Assembly: GCA_947685225.1 (NCBI GenBank)
Contig: CANTUV010000031.1
Coordinates: forward strand, 72,707,001 to 72,771,000
Reading direction: 5' to 3'
Origin: Garcia nutans
Taxonomy: Eukaryota > Streptophyta > Magnoliopsida > Malpighiales > Euphorbiaceae
Length of the DNA stretch: 64,000 nt
In this document: piece by piece, positions 1-11,270 of the stretch
Layout of the letters: every line of letters begins with the position of its first letter
How positions within the stretch are numbered: position 1 is the first letter of the stretch
Program-made: the position numbers and the translations under genes
Notes under the pieces: generated by a model
What the model was told of the DNA's origin: nothing
Databases searched by the model: none
What the model saw: only the letters and a program-made list of their open reading frames with translations

Positions 1-720
1 AGGAGAATATATTCTCCTTTGCTGGCTGAGGCAGTCTTCAGTGTTTAAAAAAAAAATTTACCAACACCATTTCTATTTCTTTTCATCCACCTCTCACCCA
101 CATTTTTTATCTTCGTTTTACTCTCACTAACATTTTCTATCTTCGTTTTACTCTCACGAACATTTTCTATCTTCATTTTACTCTCACCCACATTTTCTAT
201 CTTCATTTTACTTTATACAAAATTTTTCATCTTTCCCTTCTAATTTTCTCAATACAAATTATAAATTCATTTCATCCACAACTAATATGTCTTCTCTACA
301 AAATATCATCTCTATTGGACTAGGGTAAATACTACATTAACTTTTATATTTTTTTAAATTTTTGCTTAAAATTTTAATTATTTTCGTTACATATTTAACT
401 TTTTCTATATTTTGCAGAAATTTTAAAGGATAACTTTGGAATATTTTCATCATTTTTTGAGAGTTTGTAGAGGTATTTATGGCATTGATTAATTTTTATA
501 TTTATTTGTTATGGTTGATATATTATTGGTACATATATAATTTTTTGTGGTGTATTTCAATTTGGGTATGAGTTTTTCAATTTTTTGATAATTTATTTTT
601 ATTTATTTTTAGGTTTTGGGATGAATTTTAAACAATTGTAGTTCCTAATTTATTAATTGTTAATTTTATTTTAAATTTTTGCTTTTACTTATAATTAAAT
701 TTTGTTGTTTTTTTTAAAAC
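1..720 (+). repeat. Left arm of long inverted repeat (MULE-like)
   Basis: This arm matches, in inverted orientation, the block at about 16,700-17,830. The first 85 bases, with the shared words CTGAGGCAGT and TTTACCAACA, pair with 17,735-17,820. Bases 430-720 pair with 16,720-17,040, for example TTTTGAGAGTTTGTAGAGG-like text on the left and its imperfect complement on the right. The arms differ in length because the right arm has extra sequence. Bases 1-18 (AGGAGAATATATTCTCCT) are a perfect palindrome. Long, subterminally repetitive inverted repeats are typical of Mutator-like elements. The true left end probably lies before the window, because the right arm continues outward past 17,830. Confidence 0.7.
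91..240 (+). repeat. 30-bp tandem repeat
   Basis: Four contiguous 30-bp units (91-120, 121-150, 151-180, 181-210) begin CTCTCAC and end TTTTA, followed by a degraded fifth unit. They differ at only a few positions. They lie inside the left inverted-repeat arm. There is no spacer between units, so this is a minisatellite and not a CRISPR array. Confidence 0.9.
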
Positions 721-2067
721 TTATGATATCCAAATTTATTGAATAAAAAGATATGAATTATTTTTTTATTATGCATGTTACTATTAATATCAAATGGGTG
801 CTTATATTTTCAATGCAATAAATTTTTTATTTTTTATGCCAAGAAATATTCTGTCATTGGCTTTAGCGTATCATTTACCAATTGCAATTAATTAACAATG
901 ACAAAGTTATTCGAAAAATTTTGATTGTTGATTCTCTTCTTTTCTTGTTTGCAATGAAAGGTATCAAGCCAACTACAGCGAGAAAAATAATAGAAAATAA
1001 ATTATATATAAATAATAAATAATTGGTGTGTTAATTAGAAAGTAGTTCTGAAAATAATTTTTAAAATTCATAGAATTTCAATAATTATAAAGGAAGTGGA
1101 AGTGAGTAGTTGTAGTTTATAAAAATATTTACTATATGTAACAAATTATTATATACTTAAAAATGCCAATTAAAAATTTATGATTATAAATTTTTTATTT
1201 AGAAAAATAATTAATTCATATTCAAATTTGAATTAAAACTGAAAATGAACATAAAAATAGTTAACAAAGATTAATTGAATAATCTATACTCACAAACCTT
1301 AATTAAAGTTATCATCATTATATCATAATCAAAAAGTTTGCAACAAAAATCCTCCAATTATCTTTTTTTTTTTTTTTGCAGAAGTTGTTAAATTATTTAT
1401 ATATATAATCAAGGAAAAATTATAAATGATGGTGATTTTTATCACCAATAACTTAATTAACTAAACATCAACAGTCACAAAATCTCATGAAACATACATA
1501 ATCAAGAGTCTTTCATAGTTTGGGTTATATATTTATTTTTTGTAAATTTAAATACATATATATATAGAATTTAATTTTAAATGTTAATTTTAATGATTTA
1601 CATATGAGTTAAATGTGTGTATTTTTTAAAGAATATTTTTTTTACATAGGTGCATTTCACCTGATTCAAATACTTTTTGTTTACTCTCTAAATAAAAAAA
1701 AATCTTTAAGTTTATATTAGTTAAAAAATTTAACAAATATTAATTATTATAAAATTTTCCAATTTTTGAATAATGAAATTCATTATTGACTTAGTCCTAA
1801 TTATTTTTATAAAATCAAATAAATTAATATTAAAATTATATTAAATGCAATAAAAAATTTGAAAATAATTAATATCACTATATATTTTGAATATCTTTAT
1901 GATTTAAGTTTTGAGTAAATTTTTTCTTTAATCATTTTGTTCATATAGAAGGGGATAATTCTTTTCTTGGCATAGTTTATTGATATAATCTGTGGACTTG
2001 TAAAAAAAATTGATGACAACTGACATATTTTAAATAGGTATGCCCTCAATCTTCCCATAGTTAAAGG
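721..2067. other. AT-rich non-coding stretch
   Basis: No reading frame of interest and no recognisable motif. The sequence is AT-rich, with poly-T and poly-A runs, and lies between the left inverted-repeat arm and the MULE-type terminus at 2,068. Confidence 0.6.
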
Positions 2068-2166
2068 GGATAATTACCAAAATGTGGGAGAAGTTCCTTA
2101 AAATTATAAAAATGAGTGACTTTTCTCAAATATTATTAAAATATGTGAGTCAAATTGCCAAACCGA
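2068..2166 (+). repeat. MULE-type terminal inverted repeat, left copy
   Basis: The sequence begins GGGGATAATTACC and runs about 100 bp. Read in reverse complement, it matches 18,180-18,284 along its length: both end in GGTAATTATCCC, carry TTTGAGAAAA in the middle and start with GGCAATTTGACTC. GGGATAATTACC-type termini are common in plant MULEs. No clean 9-11 bp target duplication was found (left flank ATAGTTAAA, right flank AAAAAAATA). Confidence 0.65.
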
Positions 2167-3533
2167 ATAAATAAAAGTTAAATTACAAATTATCACCGTC
2201 CATATACTATCTATTCTTTTTATTTATTCCTCTCCACCCGAAAGAAAAAAGAACAAAATAGAAGAGAAAAATATTTAATATTTTTTAAAAAAAAATCAAG
2301 GTTATTTCTTTACTTACAGTGGCTGCTTTGATAGATACTATTCAGTATAAGAATTTAATTAAAATAAAATGACATTTCCTTATATGCACTTATAAATTTA
2401 TATATATCTGTGTGTGTATAATAAAAATAAAAATTTTAAAATTTTCGAGTGATGTAATTTATATAAGTATTTAATATATGATTATGATGATATATATATA
2501 TATATATAATAACAATAATTAATAAAGAAAAAACTAGGGGGACTATATATATATATGTATGTATTTTTAAAAATATGTATAAAATACATCAAATTAAAAA
2601 AAATGAAAATTTAAAAATTTGGGGCCAATGCATATATTTAAAAAGAAAATAATGCATATAATAGAAAATTTCATAATAATATTATATGTGGGAAAAAATA
2701 AATTTGCCGAGTTTATTTCATATGTTTACTTTATTTTTATTTTTATGTGCTAAAAGTTATTTTTTGAAAAAATTTAAAAATATACATATTATAAATTGTC
2801 CTTATTGTGATAAACTATTTTTTAAAAAAATTTAAAAGACCAAATAAAAATAATGTAAATCACATATTATAGTCATGTTGTGATCGTGGTAGAGTTTTTT
2901 TTTTCAGAATGACTTTGGGTATGTTGTGATCGTGGTATTTTATATTTAATTAATATAAGTTTTTTTAAATTTGTTTAATATGTTCACAGAGATCAAATAT
3001 TAAATAGTATTAAATGTTATATACGTAATTTTTTTATTAAAATTTATTTTGATTATTGTGTAACATATGTAATTTTTTAATTATTTAAAAAAAGTGATCG
3101 TAATAAAATTTAATAAAAATAAAATAATATGTATTTTAATAAAAAAAAATATTTAATATTGCTTAATTCGTAAATTCATAGAATGAATTATAAAATTTCT
3201 TTAGATGGTGGCGTGGTGATAAGATATGTATATACAAAGAAGAAGAAGCAGAATATATGGCGCAACTACCCCCTTAATTAACTAATAATAGTATCCTTAG
3301 ACTCAGGCAAAGGCAATATAATTAATTTTGTGTCATCAATTCAATCTAACACATATTGTAAAATATTTATTTAAATCTATTTAATATTGTGATTGAATAT
3401 TTTAATTGAATCATATGACGTATATATTATTTGGTTATATTTATTTTAATGACACTATGTTGGCACAATTATATATAGATCTTTCTGAATAAATATATTA
3501 ACGACTCTATTTTGCTATTTGCTTTAGTAAAAA
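2167..3533. other. AT-rich leader upstream of transposase
   Basis: Non-coding. It includes an (AT)n run near 2,490-2,508 and several short repeats such as the doubled ATGTTGTGATCGTGGTA at about 2,875 and 2,920. I could not choose a promoter among the many TATA-like strings. Confidence 0.5.
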
Positions 3534-6110
3534 ATGACGGCACCAAACATAATAATGATCCGTTGGGGTGGTCGCATAGTTGAAACTGCATTAGATGTTG
3601 ATTACGAACTTGGATACAATAATTGGATGCAGATTCCTAGTAACATTGAATTGGATTTCAACTCACTTATGTGTAATATAACGCTTGCCATGGGTTTGAA
3701 TGAAAATCAATTCATTAGTAAATTACAATTTCGTAACCCTTACCAAGTGTTTGGAGGATTAAGATATAAATGCAGTGAAATTATGAATGATGATGATTGG
3801 ACTTTAGTGCTTCACAAACCTAGTCAAGCTCATGGGTTGTAGGCTATTGATTTGTATATTGAGTATTTTGAGGACTTTACAACAACCCAAACTACTAATG
3901 ATGGTCCATCAAATTACATGAATTATGAAATAGGTAATGATGATGCATGTGACAATGATGAAGAGATGCATAGGGTTGATGTTGAAGGAGTGGATTTAGA
4001 AGACCACGATGTGAACAATGAGTCTATATTGAAAGATTGCAATGACGATGACGATGACTATGAAGTTGGCTTTATTTCGGATGATGATGATGATGATGAT
4101 GATAACATAGGTGCGATGTTACCCGTTGATTTGCCAACATCATCAAACCAAGAATGTGTCCCAATTTTTTCCCCCAAAATCCCAATATACGAATGTTGAT
4201 ATTGCTTCTTTATAGGTGAATTTTGATGATTCCATTGGTCGGAATATGTTATGAGATATTTCAAAAGAATTTTGTAACGACATGTTTTTTTATTCATAGC
4301 ATGACGTAAAAATAGCTGTTAAGGAGTATTCCATTAGACATAATTATCAGTTTGAAACAAAGGAGTCAAGAACTAATTCACTTGCATTGATATGTAAGCA
4401 TAATGAGGGTGGGTGCAACTGGAGATTACGCGCGACTAAAAAAAGAATAAACAATATTGGGAGTTAACTGTATATAATGGCCCTCACACATGCATTTTTC
4501 CAATTGTGTCGCAAGATCACAGGAATTTGGATTACGATTTTAAATCGAGTTGCATAGAAGAAGTGGTTAGATCATATTCTGGGATAAAGATTGCAATTAT
4601 CATTGCACTCATGAAGGAAAGATTTCATATAACTGTGTCTTATAGGAAAGCATGGATGACACTTGCAAGGTTGTTTAGGAGTTTGGATGAATCCTACAAG
4701 TTGCTCATGCAATGGATGCTGGTTGCACAACGTTGTAACCCAGGTTTAATGTATGAAATCGAACATGAGGATGTAGTGAAGAATAATAGAGTTGTGCTAG
4801 GTGTGAAGCAATTTGAATGTATGTTTTAGGCGTTTAAGCCATGTATTAAAGGTTTTGCTCATTGTGCTCCAGTGTTGGTAGTTGACAGGACTTTCTTACA
4901 TGGAAAATATAAGTGTATTCTTCTAACTGCACAATCATTCGATGGCGATGGTAGTATATTTCTAGTTGCATATGTAATTGTTGAAAAGGAAAGTAAGAGC
5001 AACTGAACATTCTTCATACAATGTATATGACACTACGTCTGTCCAAATCGAAATGACATTTGTGTTATATCTGATAAGCATATTGAAATTAAACATGCAA
5101 TGAGCGATCAAAGATGGAGGCATTCGAAGCATAGATACTGCATTTGTCACGTTGTTAGTAACTACAATACTAGATTTAAGAACATCGATATGAAGCATTT
5201 CATAGAGAAAGCTGGTATGATATTAAACTTAAGTGATATTATATTCTATTATATATATAATCATTGTTCTAAAGTACATTTTTGATGTTATTTCATTGCA
5301 GCTAGAGAAAATGAATTGTTCAAATTTAACAGAAATATGAAAGAAATTTCAAACATCGATCCGAAATCATATGAATGGTTGGAAAAAATTCCAAAGCAGA
5401 AGTGGGCACTGTGCCATGATGGTGGCCATCGGTACGGGCACATGACAACTAATATGGAAGAATCTATGAATGCAATGTACCTTAACATCTGAGAGATGCC
5501 CATTACCACTCTAATTGAAATGTTGTTTTTTAAATTGGTGGACATGTTTGATCAACGTCAAACTCAATACGCTAAAGAAATGAGTGATGGATATAAGTAC
5601 ACTCAGAATTGCATGGTTGTGTTGCAAAAGTGTATGAGAAAGGCAAATTGACATGAGGTTAGAAAATTTGACCGTGATAATGGTATTTTCTCGATAAAGA
5701 TAGCTCGTGGCAAGACAAGAAGAAAAGGAGGTAGAGTGCATATTGTTAAACTATTCGAGAAGTCTTGTACATGTAGAAAGTTTCAAAATAGTAAGATTCC
5801 ATGCTCCCACGCCATTGCTGGTTGTCTTTCAAATGGTCTAGATCACGTTCATTAAATTTCTCCCAATTATACTCTTGTTGAAACATATAAATGTTGGGCA
5901 ACTAAATTTAACCCGCTTCCCGATCGTGATTACTAGCCAACCGCACCTGAAGATCCTTTAGTTCCTAATCCAGATTGGATACGAAAAAAGGGTTGACCAA
6001 GAACATCTCGAAAATGTAATGAGATGGACTAGAAAAATGCACAAATAAAAAATATACGTTGTAGGAAATATGGTCAAGTAGGACATAACAATAGCCAATG
6101 TTCAACTTAA
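3534..6110 (+). pseudogene. MuDR/MULE transposase, degenerate
   Basis: This is a MuDR-family transposase, the enzyme that excises and inserts Mutator-like DNA transposons. In order it shows: an N-terminal PB1-like segment (3,534-3,842) ending at an in-frame TAG; a continuation in the same frame with an acidic stretch of Asp residues (4,030-4,110); a MuDR DNA-binding region with the C-x(n)-C pattern around CKHNEGGCNWRLRA (about 4,390-4,440); the DDE core starting at VLVVDRTFLHGKYK (about 4,875-4,915); a likely intron 5,215-5,301 (GT...GCAG); a SWIM zinc finger CTCRKFQNSKIPCSHAI (about 5,765-5,815); and a CCHC knuckle (about 6,060-6,105). At least ten in-frame stops and small frameshifts make it non-functional. 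The domain order is full length for the family. The start is the first Met matching the family's N-terminus. Confidence 0.88.
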
Positions 6111-7334
6111 TTTGTAATAAGACCAAATTTTGTAAGAAATTGCTTTTAAAATCCCTAGCTTAATATTTTTCAATTTCTATATTGTACTAATTTTGACTAA
6201 GCATGTTATGAATATATGATATGTCCCGAATCCAAACCTAAAAATTATGCACAATGAAAAAATTACCATGTACCAACTATTGTTTTTTGTAAATAATTTT
6301 ATCGTATATTAATTTATGTTATCAATTCATATTGTTTAGGGAAAAAATAGAGATAAGGGCCAGCACAACTAATAAAAAAGATATATTTGTAATACAGTCG
6401 ATAGTTATGAAGATCCTAGTGGCAATATTTGGTATGGCCGGAAAAGGCCATTTAAAATGGCTCCTATATTTTCTTGCATTGATAAAGGTCATGTGAACCA
6501 TATTTTTATTGGAAAACATTCCAAAAATATTTCTGAGGTAATTGATAACATAGTTGTTAACACTAAGCCAGAATGGGGAAGATTGTGGGAGGTAAGATGC
6601 GAAATGGAAGCATATTATGGATACCATGACCTACCTATTCCAAAGGCTCATTCTGCTAATTTACCAAGAGAATCGATTGAAGATGTTCAGTCGGTGAACC
6701 ACCAATTATGGTTAGAGATCAACGTAATGCATCATCGATCGAAAAAATTTCATGCAAAAAATTACTCAAATACAGGATCTTTAGGTATGGGGTAACCAAT
6801 AGGAATTAGTGGAACATATGAGGATTATATATCTGATTACAGTGACACAAAAGATGGTCTTGTTAAGTATTTTCCATTTTGCTTGCCAAAATGTTGTTAG
6901 TCAAAAATTTTCATGAACTACAAAAATTTATAATTGAATGTTATAAAACATTGTAATATAAATAATATTAATTTTTGTGTGAAATTTTATTTTGAAAAGG
7001 TTCAATGTCTAGAAGCTATACGCTTGGTGATATTTTCCAATTTACCAGACGTCATGTATCCTTTAGATCCTAACTTGCATGATTCCGAATTTGTTTACAA
7101 TCAAATGAGGAACTAGTGGACTTTCTGTCTACAATAGTCGAGGCTACTTCGTGAAGAAGCATATGAAGTTCACATACAGGTTTCACTCCAACGTGCAGTC
7201 AATATGCCACATTCGAATGTCAATGAATTGAGGATAGCATTATATCTTATTCGTGAGGGGAACAATCATATAAAGATTAGATTAAATCGAGTGTTTTTCA
7301 TGTTACATGCCAAAAAGCTTCATGATGAAGGTGA

Positions 7335-7339
7335 TGAGT
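7335..7339 (+). repeat. Target-site duplication, left (TGAGT)
   Basis: TGAGT directly precedes the TGTAACACCCC terminus and is repeated at 10,595-10,599 after the GGGATATTACA terminus. Confidence 0.9.
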
Positions 7340-10300
7340 TGTAACACCCCAATACTCCATATAAATACTATACATATACCTAGTATACATACAGTAAGTA
7401 TTTAAAGTATAAGGATGCCACTTTTCTTTTTACCTTTCAATACCTGTAACAAAATTCAAACCATAATAGGTCAATTTAAAGAACACTTACAAATTATTGT
7501 CTTTATCAAAACTTCATTTATACATATAATATAACATACTTAAAGTGGATACATGTATGCATTACCCTCTAGTTGGTCTCGACAAAATCTTACTCTTCTC
7601 GTGGCATACCAAAAGACTTCATGTCTTCCACCAAGCTACCTGCGCGATAATACATCCGCGCTAAGCTCGAAAGCTTAGTAGTACAAATATAAAATACAAA
7701 CATATATCATGGAAACACTAACATATAAAGATATCTCAATTCCATATATTTTTAGTTCTTATTAAGTTTATCCCTATTCATTTGCACCTTTCATATCTTT
7801 CAACTAATCTCACATCTTATACACATATAAACATAGCATTTCTACCAAGTCCAACCCATCACTAATATTCACAATCAACATCTCAATACACACATTATAC
7901 ATCATACCTATCACAAGTCACATTTCCAATTAAGACAATCATTGTCATCAACCACAATTCATCAATTGAATTCACAATCAATGCTAATACACACATTATA
8001 CATCATACCAATCATAACATTTCTTTATTCACAATTCAACATTAATGATTCATCACTAGTGCTCATAATCAATATTTCAACGCACATATTACATATCATC
8101 AATCACATGTCCAATGAAATATACCAAAGATTTCATTATCCATTTCTTTCAACATTTGTATATCACATTGACAACAAAGACAGACTCGGGCCCAACAGAC
8201 ACCACTATGTTATTCAGAGTTCAGAGTTACTGCTTTGGTCTATAATCATAATCATCAAGCCCGTAGGCATCATATATCAATATTTCTATCCATGGATAGT
8301 GTAACAGACCCAGTCTCTTGGACCATCAACTCATCATGAGAAGATCTTCAACCCGGCAAGACTGTTACCAATCATATATTTCATATTCACAATTCTCATA
8401 GTGTAACAGACCCAGTCTCTTGGACCTCAATTCAACTCAATTTGAAGAGATCCTCAACCCGGCAAGACTGTTACCTTTTTCATTTTATAGGCATGCCTCC
8501 AAACCCAGAACTCTGAAAACTGAATAACACATTAAACACATATTTCACTTATTGTTTCATTATCAATTTCAATCTCAATGTTCATTATCATCTAGGCAAA
8601 CATGCCTTATTTCTTTCAATTAGATCATCATAGCCAATCACAATGGCTTCACAACATATCATATCTCAATCCATATGATACATATAACATCAGTGCTATA
8701 ACATTACAAAGTACCTTATTCATATAGCACAATACAATTCACAAGATTCATAATACACAAATCATAGTATTGTTCATATAGTATCATGTGCATCATCATT
8801 ATAATACTCAACATCAATTACAATAACCAAATGAACATATCATTATTCAATCACATGATTCACATTATACATATAGCATCATTGCTATAACATTACAAAG
8901 TACATTAAAGTAATTCTTCATAAAAATGTTTATCATAATAAATTTGCATAGCTCATACCTTGTTGAATGATCCTCTTCTCTTTCACACTATACAAGTCAC
9001 ATTAGATTAACAATGTAATAATTTACCTAATATTATTTAATTATACTCAATCAATTGTATTCTCATACATTAATATTCATCAAATCATTCACATCTTTCA
9101 TTTTCCCATAACACAATTATATATATACATATCATTAATGATATAAACACATCAAAATACATTAGTGATATGCATTAACAATGCAATCATGCAACATTGG
9201 TACTTACCTTAATAACATTTCACACCACTCTAAACTCTTCTCCACTCAATATTTCTTCACTTCACAAATTAGGGCAATTCAACCTCTTCACAACCTAATC
9301 CAAAAGGAATATTAGCAAAATGACCATATGAATAGTACATTCTGGTTTTAGACTCCATTTTATCCTTATTTTGAAAAATTGTATAAAATAATCTACTTGA
9401 CTAAAAATTCTAAAATTTTTACAGAATTTAGTTTTGTATCTTAAAATCATTCCTTTAAAATTTTAGATCAAACTGAACACAAAATCTTGGTCAAATAGTT
9501 CACCTAACCAGACTGCCCCAATTGCCCTGCATCCTGGCAGCAGTTCTGAACTTTGTGAATTCCATAAATCAAATTCAATCAACGTGGTTCCAAATTATTT
9601 TTCTCAAATACTAGACTCACTAAGCAACAACATATCCAAAATTCAATTGGATATGATTTTTCTACATTTTATTAAAAATCCCGAAATATAGCTGTCTCAA
9701 TTAAGGTACCTGCTGGAACAGGTCTAATAAAAATAATCTTTCTAAACTCATAACCATTCCAAAATCGAATCAACATATTTTTCAGTCATTCTAGACTCAT
9801 AGAGGCACAACATATCAAAAATTCACTTCAAGAACATTTTTCTATAATTAATTAAAAATCATACAAGTCACAGCCTTTACTAATTGTAAAACAGAAAAAT
9901 ATTCACTAAATACAACTCTTACTCTTCCATCACCAACACCAATTTACTTCTCCTTTTCAAATCTATTTCAACTCTTCTCAACAAATTACAAACATACTTA
10001 ATCATACTATTACTAAACATAACTCAATCCAAACACAACTTCAAAAAGAATCAAGGTAAACAAGAGAAAACTTACCAAGATGATAAAATTCCTTGAAATC
10101 CAACTTAGCTACTTGAAATCTCTCTCAACTTTGGAGCTTAAAATCATCAAAACCTTTCTTTGTTCTTTTGTTTTTCTTTGCCAATGAAGGAGCCGGCCAA
10201 CACAAGGAGAAGAAGAAGAAATGATGAAGAAAACACAAAGTCCACATGCATTAAATACTCATCCAAAAGAAAATTACTATAATACCCTCATCCATTTAAC

Positions 10301-10594
10301 TAAACTTTTGTCACATATATACCCATATAGGTAATTTCACAAATCACAAATAAAATATCTTCTTCCCTTGACCAAGCCCTTTGACCAACTTATATGTTAT
10401 ATATATCACCATATACACTACATATACACTTCTCTCTACACAATGCATTCCTTCCAACTACACACATATACATTATTTTCTCAACTTCTATTATCCTCCA
10501 AATAAATCATACACAATTACCACTTATCAATCACACATTCAATTCACTAATAACAATATTATCACAACTTCTAGGCACACTTAGGGATATTACA
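7340..10594 (+). mobile_element. Solo LTR (3,255 bp), TGTAACACCCC family
   Basis: The element starts TGTAACACCCC and ends GGGATATTACA, so the termini are near inverted copies of each other (TG...CA). It is flanked by TGAGT on both sides. There is no coding capacity and no internal PBS or polypurine tract with a second LTR, which is the signature of a solo LTR left by recombination. It is a relative of 27,000-29,675: both share the CTATCCATGGATAG palindrome, a doubled TGTAACAGACCCAGTCTCTTGG module, and 3' end text. The superfamily is probably Ty3/Gypsy (long LTRs with such termini are common there), but this is inference. Confidence 0.85.
8286..8475 (+). repeat. Doubled hairpin module inside solo LTR
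   Basis: A perfect 14-bp palindrome CTATCCATGGATAG (8,286-8,299) is followed by two tandem modules of about 75-100 bp. Each opens GTAACAGACCCAGTCTC and closes GGCAAGACTGTTAC, so each can fold through GTAACAG/CTGTTAC. The same arrangement recurs at 27,771-27,962. Confidence 0.8.
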
Positions 10595-10682
10595 TGAGTG
10601 ACAAGCAACATTATACAAACAATTTGCAAATTCTGATGAATGTCTCTCAGATATTGACTTAAGTGATGAGGATGATGTGTGA

Positions 10683-11270
10683 TTGTGGTTAATATACTTC
10701 TTTGTTTATAAATAATTTTATTTTCATTATAATTCAACTATTGTGTATGAATGTGAAATAAATTCAAATACATAGAATGAACTTAACAATGCACAATATA
10801 ACATGCATGCAAATACTACTCTTACTTCAGTAATTCACCGTTTGATTACAAAAAAATATTATGCTAAGGATTTTTTCCCTTTAGTATAAGAAAAATCTAT
10901 TAGTATAAAGAAAATAAATATATTTAGAACAATTACTATAACGTTAATTATCTCTTTCCAATAATGGCACATCAGGATTGTTTGCTACTTTATAAATTAT
11001 AATATAATTTACTTATTAATTTAATAATTTATTTTATAATAATTGAACAATTATAAATTTATTTATATATATATATAAAATAATATCTATATATTTATTT
11101 TATAGTAAACTTTGAAACTGATTTAATAATGTAACAAGTACATGTACGCATGCACTATCCACTTTATATAAAGAACACAAAAAAAAACATAATAGTCTTG
11201 CAAATCCAACTAAGTATATGCAATAAATTCAAATTCATATAAAATACAATGATTAAAAAATTACATCCAT
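10683..11270. other. AT-rich intergenic stretch
   Basis: This lies between two convergent pseudogenes. I see no gene, RNA or clear repeat, apart from short runs such as TATATATATATA near 11,065. Confidence 0.5.

Larger units (their letters stand above)
6457..10682 (+). pseudogene. Unidentified MULE-internal gene, split by a solo LTR
   Basis: I do not recognise the product. An open stretch starts at 6,457 (MAPIFSCIDKGHVNHIFIGK) and stays open to 6,795. The same frame reopens at 6,934-7,116 and again from about 7,140 to 7,339, where a solo LTR interrupts it. After the LTR and its duplicated TGAGT, the frame resumes at 10,597 and ends at 10,682 with an acidic tail (SDIDLSDEDDV). Coding character across the insertion, ignoring stops, suggests a real former gene of perhaps 300-400 residues with an intron near 6,890-6,990. 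It lies directly downstream of the transposase on the same strand. It could be a MULE accessory protein or a captured gene. Confidence 0.5.

Noticed and set aside
91..240. CRISPR-like array of 30-bp repeats
   Set aside because: The repeats are contiguous with no spacers, and the context is a plant transposon inverted repeat.
4058..4297. Open frame on the minus strand with a serine run
   Set aside because: It is the complement of the Asp-rich stretch of the transposase pseudogene.
7340..10594. Reading the TGTAACACCCC element as a DNA transposon because its ends are inverted repeats
   Set aside because: It has a 5-bp TSD, TG...CA ends and LTR-like length, no transposase, and a relative of the same form; a solo LTR fits better, though the superfamily stays unproven.
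10381..10737. Three short overlapping open frames
   Set aside because: They lie in or across the end of the solo LTR, are low-complexity, and have no family resemblance.
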